This document shows positions 16,068-24,543 of a stretch of 36,698 nucleotides of DNA, piece after piece. The notes beneath the pieces were generated by a model. The model was given only the letters and a program-made list of their open reading frames with translations, did no database searches and was not told the origin of the DNA. This DNA comes from CAVYHX01 sp963768415 (lineage in GTDB: Bacteria > Pseudomonadota > Gammaproteobacteria > UBA9214). The first letter of the stretch is position 1, and each line of letters starts with the position of its first letter. Made by a program: the position numbers and the translations under genes. Where the stretch lies: the NCBI GenBank assembly GCA_963768415.1, contig CAVYHX010000036.1, forward strand, positions 1-36,698, read 5' to 3'.

Positions 16068-16682
16068 ATGACTGTGCTGCATCCAAAAGACCAGTATCAC
16101 CATGGCGACCTGAAGAACGCCCTGCTGCAGGCGGCGGAGACGCTGCTGGCGGAAACCGGCGCAGCGGGCCTGAGCCTGCGCGCGGTGGCCAAGGCGGCGG
16201 GTGTCAGTCATACCGCCCCGTATCGTCATTTCAAGGACAAGGCGGCGTTGCTGCGCGCACTGGCACAGGCGGGTTTCGAGCGCCTGCGGCTGGCTATCAA
16301 TGCCGCGGCGGACGCGGTTCCGCATGATGCCGGGCAGAAACTGATCGCGGCAGGCGGTGCCTATGTGACCCTGGCGGTGCGCAACCCGGAACTCACCCGC
16401 CTGATGTTCGGCGGTGTCACGGAGCCCGGGGATGACGATGCCAGCCATGCTGCGGATGCGGCATTCGAATCACTGGTGTGGATTATTACTGCGGGTGTGC
16501 AGGCCGGCGCCTTCCGTGACCGTGATCCCTATGAACTGGCGCTGGTGGCCTGGACCAGCATGCATGGCCTGGCGATGCTGATCGCGGCGGGTCTTCTGCA
16601 GGTCGACGCCGGTGACGAAGCGCAGGTCGATACCCTGGTGCGTTCCGTGGCGCAGAACCTGCTCTATGGCATCTCGAAATAG
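16068..16682 (+). CDS. TetR-family transcriptional regulator (WHG-type C-terminal domain)
   Basis: The N-terminal helix-turn-helix contains YHHGDLKNALLQAAETLL, a signature start of this TetR branch, then LRAVAKAAGVSHTAPYRHFKDKAALL, the recognition-helix region. The C-terminal part (YVTLAVRNPELTRLMFG, WTSMHGLAMLIAAG) is the WHG-type ligand domain. ATG 16068 (GAAGGG just upstream) is preferred over ATG 16014, because the latter would place the start codon inside the palindromes at 15997-16036. The regulator is divergent from the desaturase/MDR unit, a standard arrangement for a local repressor that also controls its own gene. Confidence 0.88.
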   Translation: MTVLHPKDQYHHGDLKNALLQAAETLLAETGAAGLSLRAVAKAAGVSHTAPYRHFKDKAALLRALAQAGFERLRLAINAAADAVPHDAGQKLIAAGGAYVTLAVRNPELTRLMFGGVTEPGDDDASHAADAAFESLVWIITAGVQAGAFRDRDPYELALVAWTSMHGLAMLIAAGLLQVDAGDEAQVDTLVRSVAQNLLYGISK

Positions 16683-16719
16683 TCCGCGGCCGAACGGGGT
16701 GCTGCGCTGACTCGCTTCG

Positions 16720-17073
16720 CTAGTTGAGCACCTGGTAACCGCGGTTACGCAGACAGTTCTTCACCACCCGGTCTTTTTCGTTACCGGCCTTGCTGCCACC
16801 GCCCACCGCGCCGGTCACTGATCCGGCACCGGCTGCTTTGCTCGCGGTACTGCTGTCACCGACAATCGCGCCGAGAATGCCGCCCAGGACCGCGCCGCCG
16901 ACGACGCCCTGTGCAACCTGGGAACCTGTTGGAACCTGTTCTGCATATGCCCGGCAATCCGCCAGGTCGCTTGAGTAGTTCGACATGTCGGTCCCGTCTT
17001 CGTCGATGATGATGCGCTGTGAAGCGCAGCCCGACAGCAGCATGATTGTGATCGAAAATAATAATGGTTTCAT
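16720..17073 (-). CDS. Glycine-zipper lipoprotein, hypothetical
   Basis: From ATG 17073 (AGGAG eight bases upstream) the protein starts with a lipoprotein signal ending in LSGC, so it is probably outer- or inner-membrane anchored. Residues about 50-80 form an Ala/Gly-rich glycine-zipper segment (QGVVGGAVLGGILGAIVG) that may insert in a membrane. The C-terminus ends NCLRNRGYQVLN; 'C.RgrGY.v' endings occur in a family of proteobacterial glycine-zipper lipoproteins. Exact role unknown. Confidence 0.8.
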   Translation of the reverse strand: MKPLLFSITIMLLSGCASQRIIIDEDGTDMSNYSSDLADCRAYAEQVPTGSQVAQGVVGGAVLGGILGAIVGDSSTASKAAGAGSVTGAVGGGSKAGNEKDRVVKNCLRNRGYQVLN

Positions 17074-17117
17074 TGCATGATCTCCTGTTTTCAAAAACTG
17101 CCGGGTGCGCGTTCGCT

Positions 17118-17273
17118 TTACTGCGGCAGGCTGGCCGCGGGCAGGCCGTCGAGCGGGACCGCCAGGCTGGCGACCATGTGCAGGTGCCGTTCCGGGATGC
17201 CGGCTGTTTCGGGTTCGACAACGACATGTTTGCAGGATTCCGTATTCGGGAGCATATAGTCGGGGCGTTGCAT
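17118..17273 (-). CDS. Possible small protein (51 aa), low support
   Basis: A short frame from ATG 17273 starts MQRPDYMLPNTESCKHVVV and ends GLPAASLPQ. It has no strong ribosome site. It lies in a 447-bp gap between the lipoprotein gene and birA, with nothing else obvious there. The rest of the gap, 17274-17520, includes the birA promoter region and shows no repeat. This could be a real small gene, a remnant or chance. Confidence 0.25.
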   Translation of the reverse strand: MQRPDYMLPNTESCKHVVVEPETAGIPERHLHMVASLAVPLDGLPAASLPQ

Positions 17274-17520
17274 AACTCTCACAACCTGTCAGTACGTTGA
17301 AATGTTCACGCCGCGTGCGCGATTGATGCGGTAAAAACCGGTGAATTCGCCGTCAGCCATGCAAACCATGCGCGGTCCAGGGCCATTTTCCGCTGCTGCG
17401 GGCCCGTTATTATGTCGCATTTTACCCTGAATACATTGATATTTTTTGCTGGCCGGGCGGCCATCTCCCGGGATTGGTGCGCTTCATCCGGTGGCGTGAA
17501 GGCTATGTTAATCTTCCGCG

Positions 17521-18504
17521 ATGATGACGTTACGTAGCAGGTTGCTGGGGTACTTGTCCGACGGGCACTACCATTCCGGCGCGGTGCTGGGCACCAGGCT
17601 GGGTGTGAGCCGCATGGCGGTCTGGAAGCATATCGATGCCTTGCGCGACCTGGGTATCCCGATTGAGTCGGTACACGGCAAGGGTTACTGCCTGCCGGGT
17701 GCAACCGAGCTGCTGGATGCGGCCGCGATACGTGCGCAGGTTGCCGCGGACACGCAGGCCCGGCTCGGGGCGGTGGAGACCTTCCTGGAGATCGACTCGA
17801 CCAGTAACTGGCTGCGCGCGCAGGCGCTGGATGGTGCACCATCCGGAACGGTTTGCCTGGCGGAGATTCAGCACGCGGGCCGTGGCCGCCGTGGCCGTAC
17901 CTGGGTCTCGCCGTTTGCGGCGAATCTGTACCTGTCCCTGTTGTGGCGTTCGTCTGCCGGTGTGGCCGCGCTCGGTGGCCTGAGCCTGGTTGCCGGGATT
18001 GCGGTGCTGCGTTGCCTGCAGGCGCACGGAGTGCATAGCGCCGCGCTGAAGTGGCCCAACGACCTGCTGGTGAATGGTTCCAAGCTGGCCGGTGTGCTGA
18101 TCGATGTCGTGGGTGAATCCACCGGTCCCTGTGCGGTGATTATCGGTATCGGGCTGAACGTGGAGATGTCGGACCGGGCGGCAGCGGACATCGACCAGCC
18201 CTGGGTTGATCTGCGTACGCTCACCGGTGCCGAGCGGTTATCACGTAACCACCTCGCTGCGACGCTCCTGGACCAGCTGATGCCCGCCATCCGGCTGTTC
18301 GAGGCCGAGGGAATGCCGGCATTCATGGCGGAGTGGCGCCGGCATGATGCCGCACATGGCCGCGAGGTCGAGCTGCACCTCAACAATGAAGTGATCTTCG
18401 GTACCGCCTGCGGGATCGATGTCGGCGGTGCATTGCTGGTCGAGACGGCGGCGGGGCGCAGACGCTTTACCACGGGCGAGGTCAGCTTGCGAGTGACGCC
18501 GTGA
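17521..18504 (+). CDS. birA: BirA, biotin-protein ligase and biotin operon repressor
   Basis: A 327-residue bifunctional BirA. The N-terminal winged helix (SRMAVWKHIDALRDLGI, residues about 30-46) binds DNA, so it can repress biotin synthesis genes. The catalytic domain has the biotinyl-AMP site GRGRRGR at 120-126 and KWPND at 177-181. The C-terminal SH3-like domain (TACGIDVGGALLVET) completes the fold. It joins biotin to the acetyl-CoA carboxylase carrier protein. Two ATG codons are adjacent at 17521 and 17524. The stop overlaps the coaX GTG as GTGA, a coupling seen in many gammaproteobacteria. Confidence 0.95.
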   Translation: MMTLRSRLLGYLSDGHYHSGAVLGTRLGVSRMAVWKHIDALRDLGIPIESVHGKGYCLPGATELLDAAAIRAQVAADTQARLGAVETFLEIDSTSNWLRAQALDGAPSGTVCLAEIQHAGRGRRGRTWVSPFAANLYLSLLWRSSAGVAALGGLSLVAGIAVLRCLQAHGVHSAALKWPNDLLVNGSKLAGVLIDVVGESTGPCAVIIGIGLNVEMSDRAAADIDQPWVDLRTLTGAERLSRNHLAATLLDQLMPAIRLFEAEGMPAFMAEWRRHDAAHGREVELHLNNEVIFGTACGIDVGGALLVETAAGRRRFTTGEVSLRVTP

Positions 18505-19243
18505 AGTTGCTGCTGGATATCGGTAATACGGCAGTCAAGTGGGCGGAGTACAGTGCCGGCCGGATGGTCAGTCGCGGGGACTTTCGCCACCGTGACGGGG
18601 TGTTCAGCGAGCTGGCAGACGCTGCCTGGGCACGGCTGCAGGCGCCGGCGCGGATCGTGGTTGCGAACGTGGCCGGCGCTGTGCTGCAGCGCAGTCTCTC
18701 TGACTGGACCCGGGCGCACTGGGGCCTGCAGCCGGATTATTTTCGAGCCACCGCGCGGGCCTGCGGTGTGACCAACGCCTATCACGTGGCGGCCGACCTC
18801 GGTGCCGATCGCTGGGCGGCCCTGGTGGGCGCGCACAGCGGCCACGGTGTGCCCGTGTGCATAGTCGATTGCGGCACGGCGCTTACCGTCGATGTACTGT
18901 CCCCGGCGGGTGCACATCTGGGGGGCTGATTCTGCCGGGGATCGCCATGCTGGCGGAGTGCCTGGTGCACAATACGGCGGATATAGGCATGGTCACTGAC
19001 CTGCCGCCGCTGAGTCTGCTGGCACAGGGAACCGGGGAGGGCGTCACCAGCGGCGCAACCCGCATGGCGGTGGCTGCGCTCGATCACGTGGTCGGTGAAC
19101 TGGTGGCCGGGCAGGGCGGGAATCTGGAGGTCGTGATAACCGGTGGCGATGGCGCGCGAATATTGCCATTATTGGCGCGGCCTGCGCGCCTTGAGCCCGA
19201 CCTGGTGTTGCAGGGGCTGGCGAAACTTTCCAGGGAGCATTGA
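18501..19243 (+). pseudogene. coaX: CoaX, type III pantothenate kinase, interrupted by a one-base deletion in a G run
   Basis: Pantothenate kinase III phosphorylates pantothenate in the first step of coenzyme A synthesis. The first part begins at GTG 18501 with DIGNTAVKWA (phosphate-binding) and includes VDCGTALTVDVL. It breaks in the run of six G at 18920-18925, giving a stop. One more G restores HLGGLILPGIAML, the conserved type III motif, and the frame runs to 19243 (VVITGGDGARILPLL, then the end at REH). So the natural protein is about 247 aa. A homopolymer error or programmed slippage are both possible; I favour error. Confidence 0.9.
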
Positions 19244-19908
19244 TGCGTCAACTGATTTATCTGTTACTGGTCGTGAACCTGGTCTATTTCGGGATGCATG
19301 TTATCCAGGATATGACCGACACCGTCGAGGTGCGGGCAGCGCCATCGGTACCTGCTGGCGTAAAGACACTGATTCTGCTGCAGGAGATGGAGCTGGGAGA
19401 CAGTACTGCAGGTGACACGGATAACCTGGACAGTCTGACCCGGCAAGATCCGCCGGGTGCGGGCGCTGCCCTGCGCTGCAAGACGCTGGGCCCCTTCGCC
19501 GCTATCGAGAAGCTGCGGCCCCTGGAAACAAGCCTGCTGGAGTCGGGCTTGCATCCAACCCGGCGCACCACCGATGAGAATAATATCACCGGCTACTGGG
19601 TTTACCTGCCCATCATGCCGCGCGCGACAGCGCTGGCGGCACGCGATACGCTCAAGGAGCATAAGATCAGGGACTTTTTTATCGGCAAGGACAATTTTAT
19701 TTCCCTGGGGACCTTTAAACATATCAGCAGGGCGGAAAGACACGCAGCAACTATTCGTAAAATCGGGCTTGAGCCACAGATAAAGCCGCGCTTGAAGACG
19801 CGCAGCCAGTACTGGCTGGATCTGGATGAAGCCGAATCACAAACGGCCGATGCGGATATCCTGCAGGAATTTCCGGGTATTAAGCTGCAGGCACTGGCCT
19901 GCCCGTGA
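19243..19908 (+). CDS. SPOR-like domain protein downstream of coaX
   Basis: The start overlaps the coaX stop (TGATG at 19241-19245), indicating coupling. The N-terminus MRQLIYLLLVVNLVYFGMHV is a single membrane anchor. A linker follows, then a domain in which GPFAAIEKLRPLETSLLESG and SLGTFKHISRAERHAATIRK resemble SPOR repeats that bind denuded glycan strands at the division site. The C-terminus (KTRSQYWLDLDEAESQ) continues past the SPOR pattern. SPOR genes next to birA and coaX are usual in gammaproteobacteria. Function in this organism is inferred. Confidence 0.75.
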   Translation: MRQLIYLLLVVNLVYFGMHVIQDMTDTVEVRAAPSVPAGVKTLILLQEMELGDSTAGDTDNLDSLTRQDPPGAGAALRCKTLGPFAAIEKLRPLETSLLESGLHPTRRTTDENNITGYWVYLPIMPRATALAARDTLKEHKIRDFFIGKDNFISLGTFKHISRAERHAATIRKIGLEPQIKPRLKTRSQYWLDLDEAESQTADADILQEFPGIKLQALACP

Positions 19909-19979
19909 GTGGCCTGGCATGCCAGTCAATTGAACTTGTCGGGGTGATTCACTAGAATACGCGCGGTTATCGGTATTAT

Positions 19980-20055
19980 GCTGGCGTAGCTCAGTTGGTA
20001 GAGCGCTTCACTTGTAATGAAGATGTCGGGGGTTCGACTCCTCTCGCCAGCTCCA
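19980..20055 (+). tRNA. tRNA-Thr (anticodon TGT)
   Basis: A 76-nt cloverleaf. The acceptor stem GCTGGCG pairs with CGCCAGC, the D-arm GCTCAGTTGGTAGAGC is canonical, and the anticodon stem CTTCA/TGAAG encloses loop CTTGTAA with anticodon TGT (reads ACA, threonine). The T-arm contains GGTTCGACTCC. The 3' CCA (20053-20055) is encoded. It lies after the SPOR gene and converges with a small minus-strand gene. Confidence 0.97.
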
Positions 20056-20061
20056 AACCGG

Positions 20062-20262
20062 TTACTCGGGATCTTCCGGATCTTTCGGATCGACCCCGGG
20101 CATCTCTGACAACAGGGTTTGCCGCTCCGCGGCATCCAGGTTCTCCAGGCGCCGCTCACGCTGTTTGCGGCGGTCCTCGAGCACCAGGCCATGCTCATCA
20201 TCTTCCAGTCGCAACGTAGCTGTCGTGCTGCCGTGGCGTCTATCCTTGCGATTCCGCGTCAC
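20062..20262 (-). CDS. Small basic/acidic hypothetical protein (66 aa)
   Basis: Starts with GTG 20262 behind a near-ideal AGGAGGT site, which argues for real translation. The N-terminus is basic (TRNRKDRRHGS), followed by EDRRKQRERRLENLDAAERQ and a Pro/Asp-rich tail (GVDPKDPEDPE). It looks like a disordered or helical small protein. No family recognised. It converges on the tRNA-Thr gene, ending six bp after it. Confidence 0.55.
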   Translation of the reverse strand: MTRNRKDRRHGSTTATLRLEDDEHGLVLEDRRKQRERRLENLDAAERQTLLSEMPGVDPKDPEDPE

Positions 20263-20388
20263 AGTGACCTCCTGCAGGTGTGGGATCCCCTGACAGAGGC
20301 TAGCGGCCGATCGTTGCGCAGCTTGAGCCAGACACCGGGTCGCGGTATCGGCTCTTTCCCGAATCGAGTGAGTAGATTACCGTTGCAG

Positions 20389-20700
20389 GGCCGAATTCAT
20401 TCGACCCTGCAGGTTTGACTCGATGGCGATGAAACATCGCTGGTCGAATGAATTCGACCCTACAGGTTTGATTCGATGACGGTGAAATACCGCTGGTCGA
20501 ATGAATTTGACCCTACAGGTTTGATTCGATGACGGTGAAATACCGCTGGTCGAATGAATTCGACCCTACAGGTTTGATTCGATGACGATGAAATACCGCT
20601 GGTCGAATGAATTCGACCCTGCAGGTTTGATTCGATGGCGATGAAACATCGCTGGTCGAATGAATTCGACCCTGCAGGTCTGATTGAGTAGGGCCGAATT
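20389..20700. repeat. Tandem 53-bp repeat array, five full units with two nested hairpins
   Basis: The word TGGTCGAATG recurs at 20441, 20494, 20547, 20600 and 20653, exactly 53 bp apart. Each unit contains a palindrome GGTCGAAT-GA-ATTCGACC and a second hairpin: GCGATG-AAA-CATCGC in the outer units 1 and 5, CGGTG-AAA-TACCG in units 2 and 3, and an intermediate in unit 4. Both ends carry a variant GGGCCGAATTCA. The array fills most of the gap between the gene ending the tRNA region and the coiled-coil gene. It has no unique spacers, so it is not CRISPR. Short translations through it are repeat artefacts. Confidence 0.95.
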
Positions 20701-20777
20701 CACTTGTGCCCGGCGCTTTATCGGGTATTCGGCCAACAACATATTCAAGTAACAATTTATTCTTTTCGGCGCGGCCG

Positions 20778-21023
20778 TCAGTGTTGTGCCTCGCGCAGCG
20801 TGGTGAGGCCCTTTTTTCTCTGGGCATGGACGATTTCTATTTCCTTGCGGAGCCGTTCACGTTTGCGGTCACTCTTTTCATCCTCGAGTTCCTGCTGGAG
20901 TTCATGTTCCTTTTCCTTCAGCTTGTCGAGCAGCTTTTTCAGTTCCTTGTAGTGCTTGCGCTGCTTCTGTCCTTCCATATCCAGGAGATCGCGCAGTTTA
21001 TGTAGCAGTTTTTTACGTTTCAT
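20778..21023 (-). CDS. Coiled-coil hypothetical protein (81 aa)
   Basis: Start at ATG 21023, with GGAG a little over ten bases upstream. The sequence is almost entirely charged heptads (KELKKLLDKLKEKEHELQQE, then a KSDRKRERLRKEIE run), so a long coiled coil is expected. It has no signal peptide. It begins 18 bp after the stop of the upstream Na/Pi symporter gene, so the two may be co-transcribed. A link to the transporter is conjecture. Confidence 0.65.
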   Translation of the reverse strand: MKRKKLLHKLRDLLDMEGQKQRKHYKELKKLLDKLKEKEHELQQELEDEKSDRKRERLRKEIEIVHAQRKKGLTTLREAQH

Positions 21024-21040
21024 GGGGCTGCTCCGTTCGG

Positions 21041-22864
21041 CTATCCGCTTTGGGCCATCTCGTCTTTTGACTGCTGTGTCATTTCATTGAGCTCGCCCTT
21101 GTCCAGCAACACATCGTGGGCGGCCTGCATGAGATCACTGTCCCTGGCTACGAACAGTGTCTGTGCGGCGTGGATAAGATTCGTCGCTATGTCGTGTGCG
21201 TAGACGCTGTCATTCAGCAGTGAAGACCCCATCATGGGTGTAATCATGCGCCTGCCGATAAGTTCTGTCATGGTATTGTTTATTTTATCCTGTTCCTCGT
21301 CCACCATGAGCTTAAGTGCGTCCAGGGACAGCAGGTCGACGACGCCTCCGCTGCTTGCCCGCATTTCCTCGAGTTCGCGGACAGTGCCGGCAATCTGCAG
21401 GCGCAGATCATTGTATGCCGCATGCATGCTGGCATTGTCCGAGCCCACGTAGCGCAGCAGGTTCTTTTGCAGATGCTTGGTGTCTTTCACCGACTCGACG
21501 ATGTATTTATTGGCTTCCCTGAGCCATTGCAGGCTTGCCGCCTGCTCCTCACGCCGGGAAAAAGCCGTGTCGCTGATGAAGGCGATAATGGCGCTGTAGA
21601 TACCCTTGATATGTTTCTCATACATGGCATCCATATCGAATGCATGGATCCGCGTCTGGCCGGCGAGCTTTTGTTTGAGGTCCACCGTGGACAGGACATC
21701 CGGCTGGGCCATGCCCAGCCCGGCAATGATGATCCTGAGCGCGCTTTCATAAATGCGCAGGGTTTCATTGCGGACGGCCTCCACCGCGGTGCCGGGAAAT
21801 GCAGCCGATGACTGCGTGAGGTACAGCGGCTGGTCGACCTCGGGCGCTTTTTCCGGGATCAGCCTGTTGAGGAACACCACCAGCTGGTTGAGCAGCGGTA
21901 ACATCAGGACCACGCCCAGCAGATTGAAGATGGTATGGAATACTGCCAGCTTGAGTGTGTAGTCCTCGGCGGCTATGCCGATAATTTCCGCTAGCCAGTT
22001 GACCAGATCCACGAGCTGGTAGATCAGGGCGATGGCGATCAGACCGGTCACCAGATTGAAGATCAGATGCGCAACCGCCAGGCGCTTGCCGCTCTCGTTC
22101 GCGCTCATGGATCCGAGTAGCGCGGTAATGGTGGTACCTACATTGGCGCCGATCGCCAGCGCCAGCGCATTTTCATAAGTGACCTGGTTTGCGGCCAGGG
22201 CGGTGATGGTAATCACCAGGGTTGCATGACTGGACTGCATCACCACGGTGGCAAAGATCCCCAGCGCGGTGAACATCATGACCCCGGCATAGCCGGGTAC
22301 GGCAAACCGCGCCAGGTCGATAGTGTCCTTGAAGGTTTCAAAACCTTCTTTCATGTAATGAATGCCGAGGAACAGGAAGCCCAGTCCGGCGAGGACGTAA
22401 CCGATACCCTTGAGGGCCTTGGACGACTGAAAGATCAGGATAATGCCGAACACCAGCATCGGCATGGCGTAGGCCGCAATGTTGACTTTCAGGCCGAAGC
22501 CGGCGATCAGCCAGGCGCCGGTGGTGGTGCCCAGGTTGGCGCCGAAAATGATACCGATCCCTGCCGTCAGCGTGATCAAGCCGGCACTGAGGAAGGAAAT
22601 CGTGATGACGGAGACCAGGGAACTGGATTGCATGATCGTGGTGCTGATCACTCCGAAGCCGAGGCTCTTCCAGGTATTGGACGTGGTGCGCCGCAGGATC
22701 CGCTCCAGCGTGCCTCCGGTGAACGCACGAAAGCCCTCTTCCAGGGACAGCATGCCGAACAGGAAGATCGCTACGCCGGCCGCGATGGTCTTGAAATTCG
22801 GGCTGATCCAGAAACCGTAGGCCAGTATCAGCAGAATGGTGGGAAGCAGGACCTTTCTAAGCAA
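21041..22864 (-). CDS. Na/Pi-cotransporter family protein with C-terminal PhoU-like domain
   Basis: A 607-residue inner-membrane protein of the NptA/YjbB group, sodium-dependent phosphate symporters or exporters. Two inverted repeats each contain the family QSS motif: MQSSSLVSVI (Gln79) and MQSSHATLVI (Gln210), with GANLGTTTGAW and GANVGTTITALLG between and after. Residues up to about 350 are hydrophobic; the rest (LRIYESALRII, YVGSDNASMHAAYND, VYAHDIATNLIHAAQ) is helical and PhoU-like. The start is TTG 22864 with GGAG upstream. Phosphate handling is inferred from the family; the direction of transport is unknown. Confidence 0.9.
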   Translation of the reverse strand: MLRKVLLPTILLILAYGFWISPNFKTIAAGVAIFLFGMLSLEEGFRAFTGGTLERILRRTTSNTWKSLGFGVISTTIMQSSSLVSVITISFLSAGLITLTAGIGIIFGANLGTTTGAWLIAGFGLKVNIAAYAMPMLVFGIILIFQSSKALKGIGYVLAGLGFLFLGIHYMKEGFETFKDTIDLARFAVPGYAGVMMFTALGIFATVVMQSSHATLVITITALAANQVTYENALALAIGANVGTTITALLGSMSANESGKRLAVAHLIFNLVTGLIAIALIYQLVDLVNWLAEIIGIAAEDYTLKLAVFHTIFNLLGVVLMLPLLNQLVVFLNRLIPEKAPEVDQPLYLTQSSAAFPGTAVEAVRNETLRIYESALRIIIAGLGMAQPDVLSTVDLKQKLAGQTRIHAFDMDAMYEKHIKGIYSAIIAFISDTAFSRREEQAASLQWLREANKYIVESVKDTKHLQKNLLRYVGSDNASMHAAYNDLRLQIAGTVRELEEMRASSGGVVDLLSLDALKLMVDEEQDKINNTMTELIGRRMITPMMGSSLLNDSVYAHDIATNLIHAAQTLFVARDSDLMQAAHDVLLDKGELNEMTQQSKDEMAQSG

Positions 22865-23027
22865 ACTCTGTCTCCGGGTCAGTGTGCACCCGCATAGCGG
22901 GAGGATTGCCTGGCTATTGCATGCCCGGCCTGCGGATTACGGTCCTGGGCGGCACGCTGCTGAAATCAGGTTACCAAAATAGTGCAGGACGTGCCCGGAA
23001 TGCAGTCGTCCTTGCATGCAGCGGTGT

Positions 23028-24269
23028 TTAGTCAGCCCCGGATCCGTAGCGCCGCTTGACATAGTCATCCACGATTTGCTGAAAGTCCACAGCAATGCTG
23101 TCGCCCTTCAGGGTAACCGTCTTTTCGCCATCCACGTAAACCGGTGCGACCGGTGTTTCACCCGTGCCGGGCAGGCTGATGCCGATGTTGGCATGCTTGC
23201 TTTCCCCGGGACCGTTGACCACGCAGCCCATGACGGCCACGGTCATCTCCTCGACCCCGGGGTAGCGGTTGCGCCATGCCGGCATCGAGATCACGCAAAT
23301 GCTCCTGTATGTCCTGGGCCAGCTGCTGAAAGTAGTGACTGGTGGTGCGTCCGCAGCCGGGGCAGGCAATGACCGCCGGGCGTGAAATGGCGCAGCCCCA
23401 TGGACTGCAGTAATTCCTGCGCGACCAGTACCTCGCGGGTGCGGTCGCCACCGGGTTCCGGCGTCAGCGAGATGCGAATGGTATCGCCGATGCCCTCCTG
23501 CAACAGCACGGACAGGGCGGCTGTGGAAGCGACGATACCCCTGGAACCCATGCCGGCCTCGGTCAGGCCGAGATGCAGCGGGTAGTCGCAACGCGTCGAC
23601 AGCGTCCGGTATACCGCAATCAGGTCCTGTACACCGCTCATCTTGGCCGACAGGATGATGTGGTCACGGCCGAAGGCCAAGTGCCTCCGCCTGCGCGCAC
23701 TCTCCAGGGCGGATGTCACCATGATGTCGTGCATGACTGCGCTGTGCATCCTGCGGTTCGCGGCGCTGCGCATTTTCATCCATCAGTCGCGCGACCAGTG
23801 CCTGGTCCAGGCTGCCCCAGTTCACGCCGATGCGCACCGGCTTGTCGTACCGGCAGGCCGTTTCGATCAGTGCCGCGAATTGTTCATCGCGTTTGCTGCC
23901 GCGCCCGACATTGCCCGGGTTGATGCGGTACTTGGCGAGTTGCTGCGCGCACTCCGGGTGGTTTGCCAGCAGTTTGTGGCCGTTGAAGTGGAAATCGCCG
24001 ACCAGCGGGACGTCTACCCCGGCCTGCCGCAGGCGTTCGGCAATTGCCGGCACGGCGCGTGCGGCCGCATCCGTATTGACCGTGATACGCACCAGCTCGG
24101 ATCCGGCATGGGCCAGTTCGATCACCTGCTGTGTGGTCGCATCGACATCGGCGGTGTCGGTGTTGGTCATGGACTGCACCACAACAGGCGCATTGCCGCC
24201 GACCGTCAGGGCGCCGATGCGTACCGCGATGGAGTGATGGGGTTTGAAGACGGTTGCAGGTACGGACAT
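23028..24269 (-). pseudogene. ispG: IspG, 4-hydroxy-3-methylbut-2-enyl diphosphate synthase, broken by five single-base indels
   Basis: IspG catalyses the penultimate step of the MEP isoprenoid pathway with a [4Fe-4S] cluster. The N-terminal half is intact from ATG 24269 (HSIAVRIGALTVGGNAPVVVQSM, then PLVGDFHFNGHKLL, INPGNVG). The rest follows the family only by changing frame: insertions near 23740, 23671, 23378 and 23286 and a deletion near 23690. Parts recovered include MHDIMVTSALESARR, HLGLTEAGMGSRGIV, TPAVIACPGCGRTTSHYF and VAVMGCVVNGPGESKHANIG, with the three cluster cysteines present. Because the gene is normally essential, sequencing error is more likely than loss. Confidence 0.92.
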
Positions 24270-24387
24270 GCAGACAGGGCCGGTTATCAGTGTACGGTTA
24301 TGACAGTTCGGGGCGGGTCGATATAAAGCATTCGGCCCGCAAGGTAATCAGGTGCACAGTGTGCGCTTAACCGGCACAGCATACGGC

Positions 24388-24407
24388 ATTCACGTGCCGG
24401 CGTGAAT
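24388..24407. repeat. Small perfect hairpin upstream of ispG
   Basis: ATTCACG-TGCCGG-CGTGAAT (seven-base arms, six-base loop) lies between the divergent ispG and lexA genes. No T-run follows on either side, so it is not an obvious terminator; it could be an operator or chance. Confidence 0.35.
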
Positions 24408-24483
24408 CCGGTGTCCCGGTGCGGCGGCGGCAGCAAGACCGGCATACGGAAAACATATAATTAACATATGGTTAAGAATTATG

Positions 24484-24535
24484 TTGTATTTGCCGGACTA
24501 CTGGATATAATCACAGCACCTGTATAGATAACCAG
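24484..24535 (+). promoter_or_regulatory. lexA promoter with two SOS (LexA) boxes
   Basis: A -35 TTGTAT (24484-24489) and -10 TATAAT (24506-24511) are separated by 16 bp. Two CTG-N10-CAG boxes follow the SOS pattern: CTGGATATAATCACAG (24501-24516), which covers the -10, and CTGTATAGATAACCAG (24520-24535). This is the arrangement expected for LexA autoregulation, with box centres 19 bp apart. Confidence 0.85.
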
Positions 24536-24543
24536 TACTGATT

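Noticed and set aside
18918..18926. Programmed ribosomal frameshift in coaX at the G run
   Set aside because: Not excluded, but the same single-base breaks in other genes of the window make a sequencing error the simpler explanation.
20389..20700. CRISPR array
   Set aside because: The 53-bp units are repeated end to end with no unique spacers between them, and no cas genes are present.
20513..20827. Proteins translated through the 53-bp repeats (repeated VEFIRP-type words)
   Set aside because: The repeated peptide arises simply from the repeat, and the frames have no ribosome sites.
22226..22897. Plus-strand open frame of more than 220 codons antisense to the Na/Pi gene
   Set aside because: It consists of low-complexity charged residues from the reverse of membrane-protein codons; the minus-strand gene is well supported.
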